Of a DNA stretch of 64,000 nucleotides, positions 33,267 to 43,104 are shown piece after piece. The stretch lies in NCBI GenBank assembly GCA_021776245.1, contig JAJFGF010000002.1, positions 62,001 through 126,000 on the forward strand, in the 5' to 3' direction. The notes under the pieces are model-generated. The model ran no database searches, was not told where the DNA came from, and worked only from the letters and a program-made list of their open reading frames with translations. The stretch is from Hyphococcus sp. (GTDB taxonomy: Bacteria > Pseudomonadota > Alphaproteobacteria > Caulobacterales > Parvularculaceae). The translations under genes and the position numbers were made by a program. How positions within the stretch are numbered: position 1 is the stretch's first letter; each line of letters begins with the position of its first letter.

Positions 33267-35690
33267 CTATTGCGGTTTGAGCGCGCCTTCATAGGCATTT
33301 TGCAAGACGCTGCGCGCGCTTTGACTCGGGAGAGGTATTGGCGCGATGGTTCGGTCTTGTACAATCCCGACGATGCTTTGCGCCGGCCCTGTCAGCACGC
33401 CTGACGGCGCTGGCGCTCGCGACACGCCGGCGCTGGTTCCGGTTTCGGCCGGCGGCTCAAGGACATTTGAATTGAGAAACAGGACGCCAATCACATTGGG
33501 CCCCTCATAGGGCCCGAAAATCGCCGCGGTTGTGCTGACGACGGTCGTTGAACGTCCGTCTTCGGTTGTGTCGTCATAGCCGCCGTTCTTTTCCATCATT
33601 GTATCGCCATTGATATCGAGACCCAGCCGGAATTGACGCATGGCGTCGAACTGCGAGGTCTTTGATTTGCCAGGCAGCGGGCCCGGCATTGTCGGGTCGG
33701 AAGCCTGGGAAGCGAAAGCTTGTTCTGTCAGTATTTTTTCGTCGCGCGCATTAATGGTGAACAGAACCTTCGCCATGTCCTCAACCGACAACGTCCAGTT
33801 CGCCGCGCCGCAGCCAAGCCGATAATCGCCGCGATCCCCGCCTGGTTGATTGCCCGGATAGATATAAGAAAACGCATAGGTGTCATTGCCCGGCATTGGC
33901 CGGCAGCCGATATCGGTAATCCCCACGGGACTAAAGACTTTGTTGCGCACAATATTTTCATATTGATTGGCGAGCGTTTCGGCGCGCGTCGCGGGATCCG
34001 GGTCTTCGGGCATGCCCGCAAGGCGCGGCAACAGCAAACGGATGATCGCTGTGTTGTAATTGCTGTAGCAAACGCGTTCGTCTCTGTCGGATGACATGGC
34101 CGCATTTGGCGAAACCAGAAACTCTTTGTCAGGATCGCCGGAACCGATACATGGAGCGCTTGCGGGCGCAGCCGGATCGACGTGCGCTTCAAAAAATTCC
34201 TGTAACGCGTCATATTGCAGATTGCTCGACCCGTATTTTCGGATGCCGCTTTGCTGCGCCAGCAATTGCGCAAAATTCAAATTCTGGAAATAGAAATCCA
34301 CATCCCAGTCCGACGGGAAATAGGGTCCGATCTTTCCGGAAAATAATTTGACGTTTTGCTCCTCGAGCACGCGCAGGGTTGCAATCGCCGTTATCATTTT
34401 GGAGACGCTGGCGGCGTTGAGTTTGGTCTTCGGCGTGAATTCAACAGCCGTTCCGTCCGCCGCGGTGCGCGCTTTGCCGCCGGCGCCGAATTTCGGTGCA
34501 ATGGCGCCAGGATCATATTTTGATTTCGTCGCGAGTTTAGTCGCCGGCTGGACCGCAGTCGCGGACGGCCTGCCACTCGTGACGGCGGCGTTGCGGGTAT
34601 GACCGCCGATCACATAGGCATAGCCGACGACATTGCCGTTGAGCCGTTTACGGATCGCTTTTTCCATATCGCACAGGCGGACGCATTCGCCGTCGCTGCA
34701 AACCGGCGTGATTGGCGGAAGTCTTGAATAATCAGCCCATCCTTTGATCGGCAGCAAAATATCGCGGTGGCTATCGAGCGGCATTTGATTTTGCGGTCCG
34801 CGCCAATCCATGAGCCCGCGAAAAACCGGACCGCATTGATCGTCATAGCGCGCGTCCCATTCGCGCAGTTGCTGGGTGCCGCCCGGTGTCACCATGGGCG
34901 GCGGTGGCAGGATCGCTTTAAGGCGCACCTGTTTTGCGATCCACACATTCGGCGCCAGTTCCGGCAGGCTGACCGGCTCTGATTGAAGGAAAAGCGCCTG
35001 ACTGTCGGCAATTTTGAGCCACAAGGGATCGCTGGGTTTGGTGCTTGAATTTGTAACGCGCAAGGTGACGTCAACATTTGCGAGGCTGTCCTGGCCTGTT
35101 GGAAAAACCTCACTGACTTCAATGATCTCAAGTTCCGGAAAAACTGTGTTGCCGGAAAATGCCGTTATTTGATCATTGATCGTGTAAGTGATCGTAACCA
35201 CATTCGACGCGGCGAAATTGCCGCCTTGAGGAAAGACCCGCACATAAAGTTTATTCAGCTGCCGGTTTGACGGCGACGCGGGCAGCGCGCCTCTAAGGTC
35301 AATTTTAAAATAGCTCCAGACATTCGGGCCGGGTGTTGCGGCGATGGTTCCCGACAATAAAATATTGCCGCCGGGAAAAGGCGCATCCGCTAAATCCCAG
35401 CGGGCGGACGCCGATGTCACGGGATAGCCCCATCGAAACTGCAATTCGCGCGGCGCATAAATTGTCAGGTCGCTGCCCCATTCAACAAACTCTTTTGAGT
35501 TTTTCTGAACTTCCAGATTGGGGATCACTTGTATTTGGCGTTGCGCCGGCGCCTGTTGCGCGCGGATTTGCGCTTGGGCGACGCCGCCCTCGCCGACAAG
35601 CACGCCAGGATCAATCCCAGGCGTCAGCACTGCCGCAGCGACAACACATAAACGCACAAAGACCGAATATAGTTTATGGGACCAGGCCAT
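33267..35690 (-). CDS. Large exported beta-lactamase-family serine hydrolase
   Basis: An 807-residue protein from ATG 35690 behind GGGGGAG, with a signal peptide (LYSVFVRLCVVAAAVLTPG). Residues about 45-380 are an unrecognised, beta-rich region of immunoglobulin-like character (ELQFRWGYPVTSASARWDL, VDVTLRVTNSS). Residues about 390-780 form a class-C beta-lactamase/DD-peptidase-like domain with the nucleophile motif SVSK near 428 and the YSN motif (CYSNYNTAIIR) near 541. Such proteins may act on cell-wall peptides or esters. The N-terminal half is far longer than usual. It stands alone on the minus strand. Confidence 0.78.
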   Translation of the reverse strand: MAWSHKLYSVFVRLCVVAAAVLTPGIDPGVLVGEGGVAQAQIRAQQAPAQRQIQVIPNLEVQKNSKEFVEWGSDLTIYAPRELQFRWGYPVTSASARWDLADAPFPGGNILLSGTIAATPGPNVWSYFKIDLRGALPASPSNRQLNKLYVRVFPQGGNFAASNVVTITYTINDQITAFSGNTVFPELEIIEVSEVFPTGQDSLANVDVTLRVTNSSTKPSDPLWLKIADSQALFLQSEPVSLPELAPNVWIAKQVRLKAILPPPPMVTPGGTQQLREWDARYDDQCGPVFRGLMDWRGPQNQMPLDSHRDILLPIKGWADYSRLPPITPVCSDGECVRLCDMEKAIRKRLNGNVVGYAYVIGGHTRNAAVTSGRPSATAVQPATKLATKSKYDPGAIAPKFGAGGKARTAADGTAVEFTPKTKLNAASVSKMITAIATLRVLEEQNVKLFSGKIGPYFPSDWDVDFYFQNLNFAQLLAQQSGIRKYGSSNLQYDALQEFFEAHVDPAAPASAPCIGSGDPDKEFLVSPNAAMSSDRDERVCYSNYNTAIIRLLLPRLAGMPEDPDPATRAETLANQYENIVRNKVFSPVGITDIGCRPMPGNDTYAFSYIYPGNQPGGDRGDYRLGCGAANWTLSVEDMAKVLFTINARDEKILTEQAFASQASDPTMPGPLPGKSKTSQFDAMRQFRLGLDINGDTMMEKNGGYDDTTEDGRSTTVVSTTAAIFGPYEGPNVIGVLFLNSNVLEPPAETGTSAGVSRAPAPSGVLTGPAQSIVGIVQDRTIAPIPLPSQSARSVLQNAYEGALKPQ

Positions 35691-35910
35691 CGCATCTCCC
35701 CCCAGGATGTGACGCAAATGATTGCCGGGCATTCTTGCAAATTCTACGCGCTAACAACAGGCCGGCAACTTCGCGCTGCTTTTTGAATACACGCAAAACT
35801 GCGCATATGCTGCAAACGGACGGAAATAATCTCCGCTGCATGAGCGGCCCCAAGTCTACGCCAGCGGGGCGAGCAGTGCAATTCGGACAAGCGCCTTTTT
35901 GGGGCCGTAG

Positions 35911-36534
35911 TTATTGAGTCTTCTTCGCCACGATAAACACGGCTTTGCCTTTTTCCGGCCGCCAATGATGATCGATCTCAAAGCCGCCTTGGGTGAGGCT
36001 GTCGAGGAGTTCACGCTCGGTAAAGACTTTAACCAGCGGCATCAGCCCGAAGAATTTTCCGACGGGGCCGATGATTTTAAACCATTTCATATTGTCGCCG
36101 AGGCACACGGTGCTGGTGACGAAGAACCCGCCGGGTTTCAGGAGACGCCGGACCCTGGCGATCGCCGCTTCTTTGTCTTCCAGGAGGTGCAATATGCTGA
36201 GCCCCAGCGCCATGTCGATGCTTTGATCGGCAACTGTCAGCGCCTCGATGGTCGCTTGTTCGAATGTGACATTACTGATGTTTTGGTCGGCGGCTTTTCC
36301 TCGCGCGATCTCAATCATTTTTGATGAGATATCCACGGCGCGAATGTGTTTCACATAGGGCGCATGGAGGAGGGCGGTGGAACCGGTCCCGCAGCCAAGC
36401 TCAAGCAGCTCCATATCGGGCTGGAAATAGCGGCGCGTCACTTCTAATTTTCTTTTATAGGCCGCTTCATCGGCGATGGGTTGCTTGGAATAGCGTTCCG
36501 CGAGCCTGTCCCAGAACCGGGCTGGATTTTTCAT
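35911..36534 (-). CDS. Class I SAM-dependent methyltransferase
   Basis: A 207-residue methyltransferase with the AdoMet-binding motif LLELGCGTGSTAL, the acidic DISSKMIEIARGKA strand end, SIDMALGLSILHLL and LLKPGGFFVTST. ATG 36534 is chosen; upstream in-frame ATGs at 36564 and 36762 add non-conserved residues. The substrate is unknown. The region 35691-35910 between it and the hydrolase shows nothing else. Confidence 0.85.
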   Translation of the reverse strand: MKNPARFWDRLAERYSKQPIADEAAYKRKLEVTRRYFQPDMELLELGCGTGSTALLHAPYVKHIRAVDISSKMIEIARGKAADQNISNVTFEQATIEALTVADQSIDMALGLSILHLLEDKEAAIARVRRLLKPGGFFVTSTVCLGDNMKWFKIIGPVGKFFGLMPLVKVFTERELLDSLTQGGFEIDHHWRPEKGKAVFIVAKKTQ

Positions 36535-36875
36535 CTCTTGTTCTTTCTTCAACGGGGGCGTCATACGCCCATATGCGCATAAGGCTGACCTGGTCAAACC
36601 CAATCCCAAAAGAAATTGCCGAAATTCGTCTGTTCGATAAACAAAAATTCCTGAAATGGCGGTCGGTCTCTTTTGATTGGAATCAGGCGCGCGCTTTCCT
36701 CGCGACGGCGGCCAAACATGATCTTGATTAATCCCTTGCGCGAAAAAAGAGATCCGCCGCAAATCTCTGTGAAATTCGGGCCCGGATCGGCCGGGATGGC
36801 GTCAGCGGTTCGCCACTTGGTTTAACAGCTGACGATCCCCATAAAAATCACTGCATTGCGGTCGCCGGCGGCGGG

Positions 36876-37886
36876 TTATGCGCCGCGCATCGCACGCGGG
36901 CTTTTGCCGGTCCAGCGTTTAAAGGCGCGCGAGAACGCTGTCGGATCGGAAAAACCGACCAGATACGCTGTTTCTGCGACGGAAACCTTTTTGCCATTGA
37001 GATAATTGAGCGCCATTTGATGACGCAGATTGTCCAGCAGTTTTTCGAATGTGATATTCTCGGCCTTCAATTTTCTGTAAAGCGTCTGCCGGCTTAGCCC
37101 AAGCCTGCGTGCGATTTGGTCCATTGAGACATCGCCTTTGTGCAGCAGCGGAATTACAAGACTTTCAACCTGTCCGGTGATCGTTACCGATTGTTCGAGC
37201 TTTTTCAAAAGCGCATCCGCGTGCCGACTTAAGACCCCGAATACATAGCGGTTCGGCGTCGGTAATTTTGACGATAGAAATGACCTGTCAACCAGGAACG
37301 CATTCCGATCGCTGCCGAATACAACCGGCATCTTAAAGATGCGATCAAATTCGGCGCTGTATTGAGGTTCCGGAAACGTAAAATGCACGGCCCTGGCAAA
37401 AGCCGCATTGGCGGAACTGTCCGGCGAACCCGCCATTGCCCGTGCAAATGCGGATTCCGCCAGCCGCGGATGTCTGTGATAAAGATCGCTGGTGAGCGCC
37501 ATCCAGGCCTGGTCCTGGTCGCGGATGATTTCAAACCAGTCGCCGTGACGATCACCCGTATCAAGGATCAACCGCACATAGCGGTTCATTTGATCGAAGG
37601 CTTCGGCAACGGTTTCGGCCGCCTGAGAAATCAGCCCGACAATCGAGAGTTCCGGCATGGTAAAAGCTTCGCCAAACTGCAGCGCGAGGGCAGGGGCGCC
37701 GCTCAAGTCAATCGCCGCGTCCATCAGCGCCACGTAATCGGCGAGGGCGACGCGATTGTCCTGGTCCAACAAATCGTCGGGATTAATTTGCGATCGGGCA
37801 ACCAGCGCCTGCTGATCTGCGCCTTTCATGATCGCAAATTCCATCAGGCCCCTGGCAAAGCCTGCTGCGATGGTCGGTTCAGCCAT
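36876..37886 (-). CDS. AraC-family transcriptional regulator
   Basis: A 336-residue regulator with an N-terminal arabinose-binding-like domain of the OruR/ArgR type (residues about 20-200) and a C-terminal double helix-turn-helix. The latter has SMDQIARRLGLSRQTLYRKL, VAETAYLVGFSDPTAFSRAFKRWTG and ends SPRAMRGA. It is divergent from the DUF4386 gene across a 139-bp region and may control it. The inducer is unknown. Confidence 0.9.
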   Translation of the reverse strand: MAEPTIAAGFARGLMEFAIMKGADQQALVARSQINPDDLLDQDNRVALADYVALMDAAIDLSGAPALALQFGEAFTMPELSIVGLISQAAETVAEAFDQMNRYVRLILDTGDRHGDWFEIIRDQDQAWMALTSDLYHRHPRLAESAFARAMAGSPDSSANAAFARAVHFTFPEPQYSAEFDRIFKMPVVFGSDRNAFLVDRSFLSSKLPTPNRYVFGVLSRHADALLKKLEQSVTITGQVESLVIPLLHKGDVSMDQIARRLGLSRQTLYRKLKAENITFEKLLDNLRHQMALNYLNGKKVSVAETAYLVGFSDPTAFSRAFKRWTGKSPRAMRGA

Positions 37887-38025
37887 TAAGTTTTTCGACC
37901 CTGTACCCTTAAGTCATCTAATTGAGTGCTGCTGTCATGTGCCCTGGTCTAATTCGCATGTAGCATTGCTTCGAATATACGCTGTTTTTTGTGGATCGCC
38001 CCAGCAGATTCATCAAGGATATAGG

Positions 38026-38763
38026 ATGCCCGACCAGGTCAAAGAGACATCGCCGCGCCTAAAGGCCCGCATCGCCGGCGTCTTATATCTGATTGTGTTC
38101 ATTTCCGCGTTCTCCATCGCCGTTCGTTCCAATCTTATTGTCAGGGATGATGCTGTGGCGACGGCGCACAACATCCTCGCCTCCGAGCAGCTGTTTCGCT
38201 TCAGTTTCGTCGCCGACCTGATTGCCGGCGCCGCCTATATTGGCGTAACCGCGATCCTCTATGAATTACTTAAGCCAGTGAGCCGGACGATCTCTTTAAC
38301 CGCCGCGTTTTTCAGCGTTACCGGCATCGCCGCGTTGCCGGTCAATATGGTAAACCTTTATGCGCCGCTGCTCTTGCTCTCAGGAAAGAGCTATCTGAGC
38401 GTTTTCGAGACAGAGCAGTTACAGGCGCTGGTCTACACAGGGCTGCAGCTGCATGGCGTTGGTTTCAATATAAGCCTGGTGTTTTTTGGATTTTATTGCC
38501 TTTTGGCGGGATGCCTGATCATTGCGTCGTCATTTCTTCCCTGGTTCATCGGTTTCCTGATGGTCCTCGCAGGATTATCCTATTTTACTCTAACGTCCGC
38601 ATATTTCCTGTTCCCGGCATTCGCGGCCCAGCTTGTTCCGTACATCCTGGCGCCGCCCCTCATCGGGGAAGCAGCGCTCGCCCTTTGGCTCGTCCTGGTT
38701 GGCGTCAACGCCGGGAAATGGCATGAGCAGGCCAGCGCATTAAACCATTCGGTCCAGGCATGA
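38026..38763 (+). CDS. DUF4386-family membrane protein
   Basis: A 245-residue protein with about six membrane helices and the family pattern near residues 25-60 (RIAGVLYLIVFISAFSIAVRS, ATAHNILASEQLFRFSFVADL). ATG 38026 has AAGGATATAGG upstream. Its stop overlaps the next gene's start (ATGA at 38760-38763), so they are translationally coupled. A paralogue is at 57884-58603. Function of the family is unknown. Confidence 0.87.
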   Translation: MPDQVKETSPRLKARIAGVLYLIVFISAFSIAVRSNLIVRDDAVATAHNILASEQLFRFSFVADLIAGAAYIGVTAILYELLKPVSRTISLTAAFFSVTGIAALPVNMVNLYAPLLLLSGKSYLSVFETEQLQALVYTGLQLHGVGFNISLVFFGFYCLLAGCLIIASSFLPWFIGFLMVLAGLSYFTLTSAYFLFPAFAAQLVPYILAPPLIGEAALALWLVLVGVNAGKWHEQASALNHSVQA

Positions 38764-39218
38764 CCCCGCAATCGCCTGACATTCGACCGTTCCTATTGTT
38801 TTGGATCGTCTCCTTCATATTGTTGCTTTGGGGTTTTGCCGGGGCGTCAATATATATTGCGCTATTATTCGAAACGCCGGAAGAATTTGCTGCGTCAGCA
38901 GAAGACGCCGCCCATGCGGAAATCTATGCGGATTATGTGGCCAATATTCCCGCCTGGGCGATTGGCGCCGGGATCGCCGCCGCCGCCGCGCGTCTATTTG
39001 GCGCCATTGGCCTGTTAACACGGCGCGCCTGGGCGTTACCGCTCTATGTCATCTCGCTGGCATTTTTCCTCGCAGCCTTGTACCGCGCATTTGTTCTTTC
39101 TAATGCGGCAACCGCCATGAGCCTGCCGCATATCGGCATTCAAGTCGTCTTTACCTTGCTTACGATTTTTGCGATCTGGTTCAGCTTCACGATGAAATCA
39201 AAAGGCGTGTTGCGTTGA
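38760..39218 (+). CDS. Small membrane protein coupled to the DUF4386 gene
   Basis: A 152-residue protein with four membrane helices (FWIVSFILLLWGFAGASIYIA, IPAWAIGAGIAAAAARLFGAIG, ALPLYVISLAFFLAALY, IQVVFTLLTIFAIWFSF). It overlaps the preceding stop by four bases. No function is known; the pair may form one membrane complex. Confidence 0.8.
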   Translation: MTPQSPDIRPFLLFWIVSFILLLWGFAGASIYIALLFETPEEFAASAEDAAHAEIYADYVANIPAWAIGAGIAAAAARLFGAIGLLTRRAWALPLYVISLAFFLAALYRAFVLSNAATAMSLPHIGIQVVFTLLTIFAIWFSFTMKSKGVLR

Positions 39219-39356
39219 TCCGCGCCGTTTGGTGTGTGCGGCAGAGGAGGCGCCGGGCGAACCAAATTTACCCGACCGGCGCCGCGAAGGACGCGTCGAA
39301 ACCGCCGGCGAAAACGTCACGCAGGTTCAGCCGGCGGGTTGACGTCATCGCGCGGC

Positions 39357-39806
39357 TCACTCGGTACGCCCGTTTTGAGCATACAGGAGCCCAGGGGTTT
39401 GTCGCGGCGATATGGGTGTTCGCTCAGCGTCGTGAGCCGCCTGTTCGCTCGCCAACGCAGTAATGATGCCGAGTAAATATTTTCGCGTGTTTTCATCTAA
39501 TATCGTTTCGAAAGCACAAACCACTTCGAGACCCTGGGGCGTGGTCGGGCTGAGCTGGGCTGCAGCGTTCTTCTCACTGGCGCTCGGTTTACTCAGGCCG
39601 CGAAAAAACTCGCTGACGTCAATGTTCAAATTGTCAGCGAGCTGAAATAGCCTGGATGCACTGATGCGGGTCTGTCCATTTTCATATTTCTGTATTTGCT
39701 GCGGAGATACGCCCGCCGCAATCGCCAGCGCATGTTGCGTTACGCCGCGCCAGGTTCGGATCGAGTGAAGCCTTCTGCCGACATGTAAATCAACGGGATG
39801 AGTCAT
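39357..39806 (-). CDS. XRE-family (Cro/CI-type) regulator
   Basis: A 149-residue DNA-binding protein with an N-terminal helix-turn-helix (VGRRLHSIRTWRGVTQHALAI, GVSPQQIQKYENGQTRISASRL) and a C-terminal helical part (LDENTRKYLLGIITALA). Its start overlaps the stop of the small gene upstream (39803-39806), so both are one operon. Similar proteins are common in alphaproteobacteria; the target is unknown. Confidence 0.87.
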   Translation of the reverse strand: MTHPVDLHVGRRLHSIRTWRGVTQHALAIAAGVSPQQIQKYENGQTRISASRLFQLADNLNIDVSEFFRGLSKPSASEKNAAAQLSPTTPQGLEVVCAFETILDENTRKYLLGIITALASEQAAHDAERTPISPRQTPGLLYAQNGRTE

Positions 39807-40042
39807 GACAATATCACTGTGGTTGGGGCCTTGGCTATCGCTGCGAGCGCAAAGCGTTGGTTTTTTGTTGGACTGGCGATATCGATGTAAAATTGTTCGC
39901 GCTCCGCGCCGGAAAAACGACCGCCATTTGCAATTTCCTTAAAGCGCGTGCGTTCCATTGCCTGATCGCAGTCCAGGGTTTCTGTCGCCCTCTGGACGCC
40001 GTTGTTTTGGCGCGGGCCGATGCTGGCTGTTAAGTGGGTCAT
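39803..40042 (-). CDS. Small protein upstream of the XRE regulator
   Basis: A 79-residue soluble protein from ATG 40042 behind GAAGAG. It has ALA/Arg-rich helices (DQAMERTRFKEIANGGRFSGAE) and no recognised domain. Coupling to the XRE gene by a 4-base overlap supports reality and a shared function. Confidence 0.55.
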   Translation of the reverse strand: MTHLTASIGPRQNNGVQRATETLDCDQAMERTRFKEIANGGRFSGAEREQFYIDIASPTKNQRFALAAIAKAPTTVILS

Positions 40043-40207
40043 TGTGAATCTCTTCACCCTAAATGCGCGCATGCAACGGCTCCTTCTTCATTCTGGCGCC
40101 CCGCTTCGTGAATTGTTTCAGGCATTGATCTGCCAACCATGGCGCAAACATAAATCTCCCACATGCCGAGACATCCAATAGGCGCCTTATATGCACATCA
40201 CGCTGAC

Positions 40208-40621
40208 TCACCTGCCAGGAACGTCTTGTTTGCGGAGGAGCTTGTGAAGCCCGGTAATGCGCACCAAATCTTTAAATGCCGAATACGCTACTTTGTCCGA
40301 TCTCTGAATAAACCCGTCTCGCTGGTCTAACTCCGGTGCGTCCCACCGCCATAGAGCAATCTTGTATGCAATGTGGTCGTCGTTCTTGGACCGTATTGTC
40401 GTTGCGGTGCTCATCAACCTTTCCTGCGCTTCAAACAAGTTATTGTTGTGTATCTCAACTTCAGCTTGAGTGTGCGGCAATTTGATGAAATCCTGATTGC
40501 GCCGTTCCAAATGCGTCCATAAATCAAAAATTGCTTCGAGCGTATCGACATTCGGGGCTGCGCGGGCGTCGCGTTCCCCGGCGTCGATCATTTTTTTTAT
40601 ATCACGCTGTGACTGATGCAT
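40208..40621 (-). CDS. Hypothetical helical protein
   Basis: A 137-residue soluble, largely helical protein (TLEAIFDLWTHLERRNQDFI, FEAQERLMSTATTIRSKNDDHIAYKIALWRWDAPE). ATG 40621 follows AGGACC at good spacing. No family is recognised. Codon composition is more AT-rich than in its neighbours, which suggests an acquired gene. Confidence 0.6.
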   Translation of the reverse strand: MHQSQRDIKKMIDAGERDARAAPNVDTLEAIFDLWTHLERRNQDFIKLPHTQAEVEIHNNNLFEAQERLMSTATTIRSKNDDHIAYKIALWRWDAPELDQRDGFIQRSDKVAYSAFKDLVRITGLHKLLRKQDVPGR

Positions 40622-40794
40622 TTTTTAGGTCCTAACCCATTCTACTCAACTATATGTGGTGATTTTGGCGCTCATTGACATCACGGGAATTAAGTGACGA
40701 GGATTGCGCGACGCATCTGATGTAACGTGAATGCGGTCACGCATTTGCACCGACGTTGCGGCAAACTGCTTTAGATATGAAGCCAGCCGGTAAC

Positions 40795-40807
40795 GGGGGG
40801 GGGGGGG
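40795..40807 (+). repeat. Run of 13 G
   Basis: A homopolymer of 13 G lies in the gene-free stretch 40622-41584. Such runs can slip in length or reflect assembly uncertainty. No reading frame crosses it convincingly. Confidence 0.8.
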
Positions 40808-41023
40808 CGTGTGATCGAACGCCCCGGCGAACGAAAATCCGTGTTGGCGACGTTTGAAAATGACTTTGATACAACATCGAGGGACCCCATGTGTATCGTG
40901 TATTACATTTTATGAGATATCTCGGCGGTCAGAACGGCGTATGCCGTGAGGTGCGAATATCTGGTGTTGCAGACGTCAAAAACATAGCGCACCCGGACGA
41001 ATCACGATTTGATTGAAAATCAG

Positions 41024-41060
41024 ACTGCGTTGTTCATGCGTAAGGAGTGAACAACGCAGT
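41024..41060. promoter_or_regulatory. Perfect 13-bp inverted repeat
   Basis: ACTGCGTTGTTCA (41024-41036) and TGAACAACGCAGT (41048-41060) are perfect inverted copies 11 bases apart. There is no T-run, so it could be an operator, a recombination site or a hairpin RNA. Nothing coding is supported in 40622-41584. Confidence 0.55.
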
Positions 41061-41584
41061 GCTCGGTCGCATCGAGATATTTCAAGGCATTAGAGGCTGG
41101 CGCTCATTGCCTGCGATATGAGCTTGGTGTTTGGTCAATACGAGCCACGCTTGGTTCTTCCGGCGCGCTAAGCCGCGCCTGTGGCCGTCGCATGCATATA
41201 GCGCTGCAGACCCAAAACAAAACCGCGGAACCAAATTCCCCGAGATTTGTTGGCGCACCGAGGAACGCGTCATCGATGGCGCAAACGCCGCAATGATGGA
41301 AACGGCGCGGTGATTGGAAGCAAACTGCGGATCGCGCTTGCTATTTGTCGCTCATTGCGTCGCCGCCATCGTGCCGCTCATTGAACCGGAATTCTTTAAT
41401 CCCGCGGCGAACGCTCGTCGGGAGTGGAGTATCCTTCAATAATATCCGGTGAGCAATGCCAGGAGCGAAGTATTGAGTGTCGTTTTTATTTTTATAGTGA
41501 AAGTATAAACGCAGTTGAAGATGTACAAAACATGCTACCCCGTTAACAGGGACTGATGAGGGCTGATTATATTTGTGAGGATGA

Positions 41585-42313
41585 ATGTCAGATCGTATTG
41601 ATTTATTTTTGGAGGGTGCGCTTGAAAGCGCAAACAGAACGGAGTTGTCGAAATTTTTTAAGCATTTCATGAACGCCAGGTTTGGTTTTTCAATAGTCGG
41701 TTATTTTCTTTTGACCGACCGCGGCATCCATACACATCTGAAAGACAGCATCCGTTATCATAATTTTCCGGAAGGTTATATGGAAGATTATGTTGAGAAC
41801 AGGCGTGATTATAACGATCCAATCCTGAAAGAGGCGCACAGATCAAACTTCGGTTTCCATTGGTTTGACCTGGAAAGGACCCACGGTTTGTCAACGGAAG
41901 AGAGAAGATATCTTGATCGGATAAAGAGTAACGGTATCGACGATGGCGTTTCAGCGCCTGTGTTCGCCAAGCCGGGCCGCCTCGCGTATTTCTGCTTGAC
42001 AGATATCGGGAAGGTTTTCCCATTCAATCAGTCGGAATTGCATACGGTGCAGATGATTTGCCAAGAATATCACAATTTGTATGAAGGATTCAATCAAGCG
42101 GAAAACATCTACGAACTGAGCCGCAAAGAGACAGTTGTGATGAACTATATTTCTCAAGGTAAAAGCAATGCCTTTATCGCGCTTGAACTGGGAATTTCAT
42201 CGCACACTGTAGATACGTTTGTTCGCCGATGCTTCCTGAAGCTGCGCGCGACAAACCGCATTGACGCCGCCGTCAAGGCGCTTAGCAGCAATCTCATATG
42301 TTACGCGGATTAA
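41585..42313 (+). CDS. LuxR-type regulator (solo)
   Basis: A 242-residue protein with an autoinducer-binding domain and a LuxR helix-turn-helix. The sensor part keeps the usual aromatic and acidic pattern, with YMEDYVENRRDYNDPIL and FHWFDL, more like true acyl-lactone receptors than the pair at 903-2423. The C-terminus reads LSRKETVVMNYISQGKSNAF and ISSHTVDTFVRRCFLKL. ATG 41585 follows GAGGATGA. No luxI gene is in the window. Confidence 0.88.
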   Translation: MSDRIDLFLEGALESANRTELSKFFKHFMNARFGFSIVGYFLLTDRGIHTHLKDSIRYHNFPEGYMEDYVENRRDYNDPILKEAHRSNFGFHWFDLERTHGLSTEERRYLDRIKSNGIDDGVSAPVFAKPGRLAYFCLTDIGKVFPFNQSELHTVQMICQEYHNLYEGFNQAENIYELSRKETVVMNYISQGKSNAFIALELGISSHTVDTFVRRCFLKLRATNRIDAAVKALSSNLICYAD

Positions 42314-42439
42314 AGCGCCGCACGACGTTAAAAGCGGAGCCCTTAACCTGGCCCCGCGCTTTAGCGCGAGGCATATGCCGCGCGGCGCAAATTGATCCGC
42401 GGCGTTAACGCTTTCACAACCATATCAATGCAACTCAAA

Positions 42440-42467
42440 GTTGCAACCACCTGCACCCGGTTGCAAC
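42440..42467. promoter_or_regulatory. 9-bp inverted repeat
   Basis: GTTGCAACC (42440-42448) and GGTTGCAAC (42459-42467) flank a 10-base loop. An overlapping smaller dyad, CAACT-CA-AAGTTG, lies at its left edge. It may be an operator or RNA hairpin in the 42314-43139 gap. Confidence 0.45.
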
Positions 42468-42470
42468 TGT

Positions 42471-42525
42471 GGATCGGATCGCTGCTTTTCTTTGGCTACG
42501 ATACGGTGATCCGATCCCTTTTTTC
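42471..42525 (+). terminator. Possible terminator with long loop
   Basis: GGATCGGATC (42471-42480) pairs perfectly with GATCCGATCC (42508-42517) and is followed by CTTTTTTCC. The 27-base loop is long for an intrinsic terminator. The rest of 42526-43104 shows no supported gene. Confidence 0.5.
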
Positions 42526-43104
42526 CGGCGATCGACGCGCACAACACGCCGGGCGCTGACAAGAGCGCCATAGAACTGGCGGCCGAGAGCATCGTGACAG
42601 CGCGGGAATGTATCGATGAGTGCAACTTTTATTATATTTTAAAGATCACATACTACCTATGCGATGCTGCCGGGTGCAGGTACGCAAAACTATCCGCGGG
42701 CCATGGATCGTGAGAGGCCCTGAAATGGGCCTCTCACTAAATTTGGCGTTTTCGAAAAGGACGCAGCAGATCGCTTGCGATCAATTTCGGCGTGCTGGCG
42801 CACAATTCGTGCAATTGTCGCCCGGCAAACGGGTCATCCGATTTTGCAAGCAATCGCGGCAGTGTTGCGTGTTGCGTAAATCAAACGGAAACCAGGTAGC
42901 GATGGATGTTCGGCGCATGCCTCAGCATGCGGCGGCAATCTTGAAATCCGGCGCGTTCCGTCCTGTGGCGCGCCATCTCGAAGAACCGAGCGGGCGCCAA
43001 TCGGAAACGATGCTCGACGGTTGCGCTCCAGCCGACAATGCCGTCCGGCGCGCCGGCGCATTTCCGAAAAAGTGTAAGGCGGTTTTCCGGCCGGAATTGC
43101 GCTG

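Noticed and set aside
41082-41313. Overlapping short frames on both strands before the LuxR solo.
   Set aside because: Neither has a ribosome binding site or recognisable domain.
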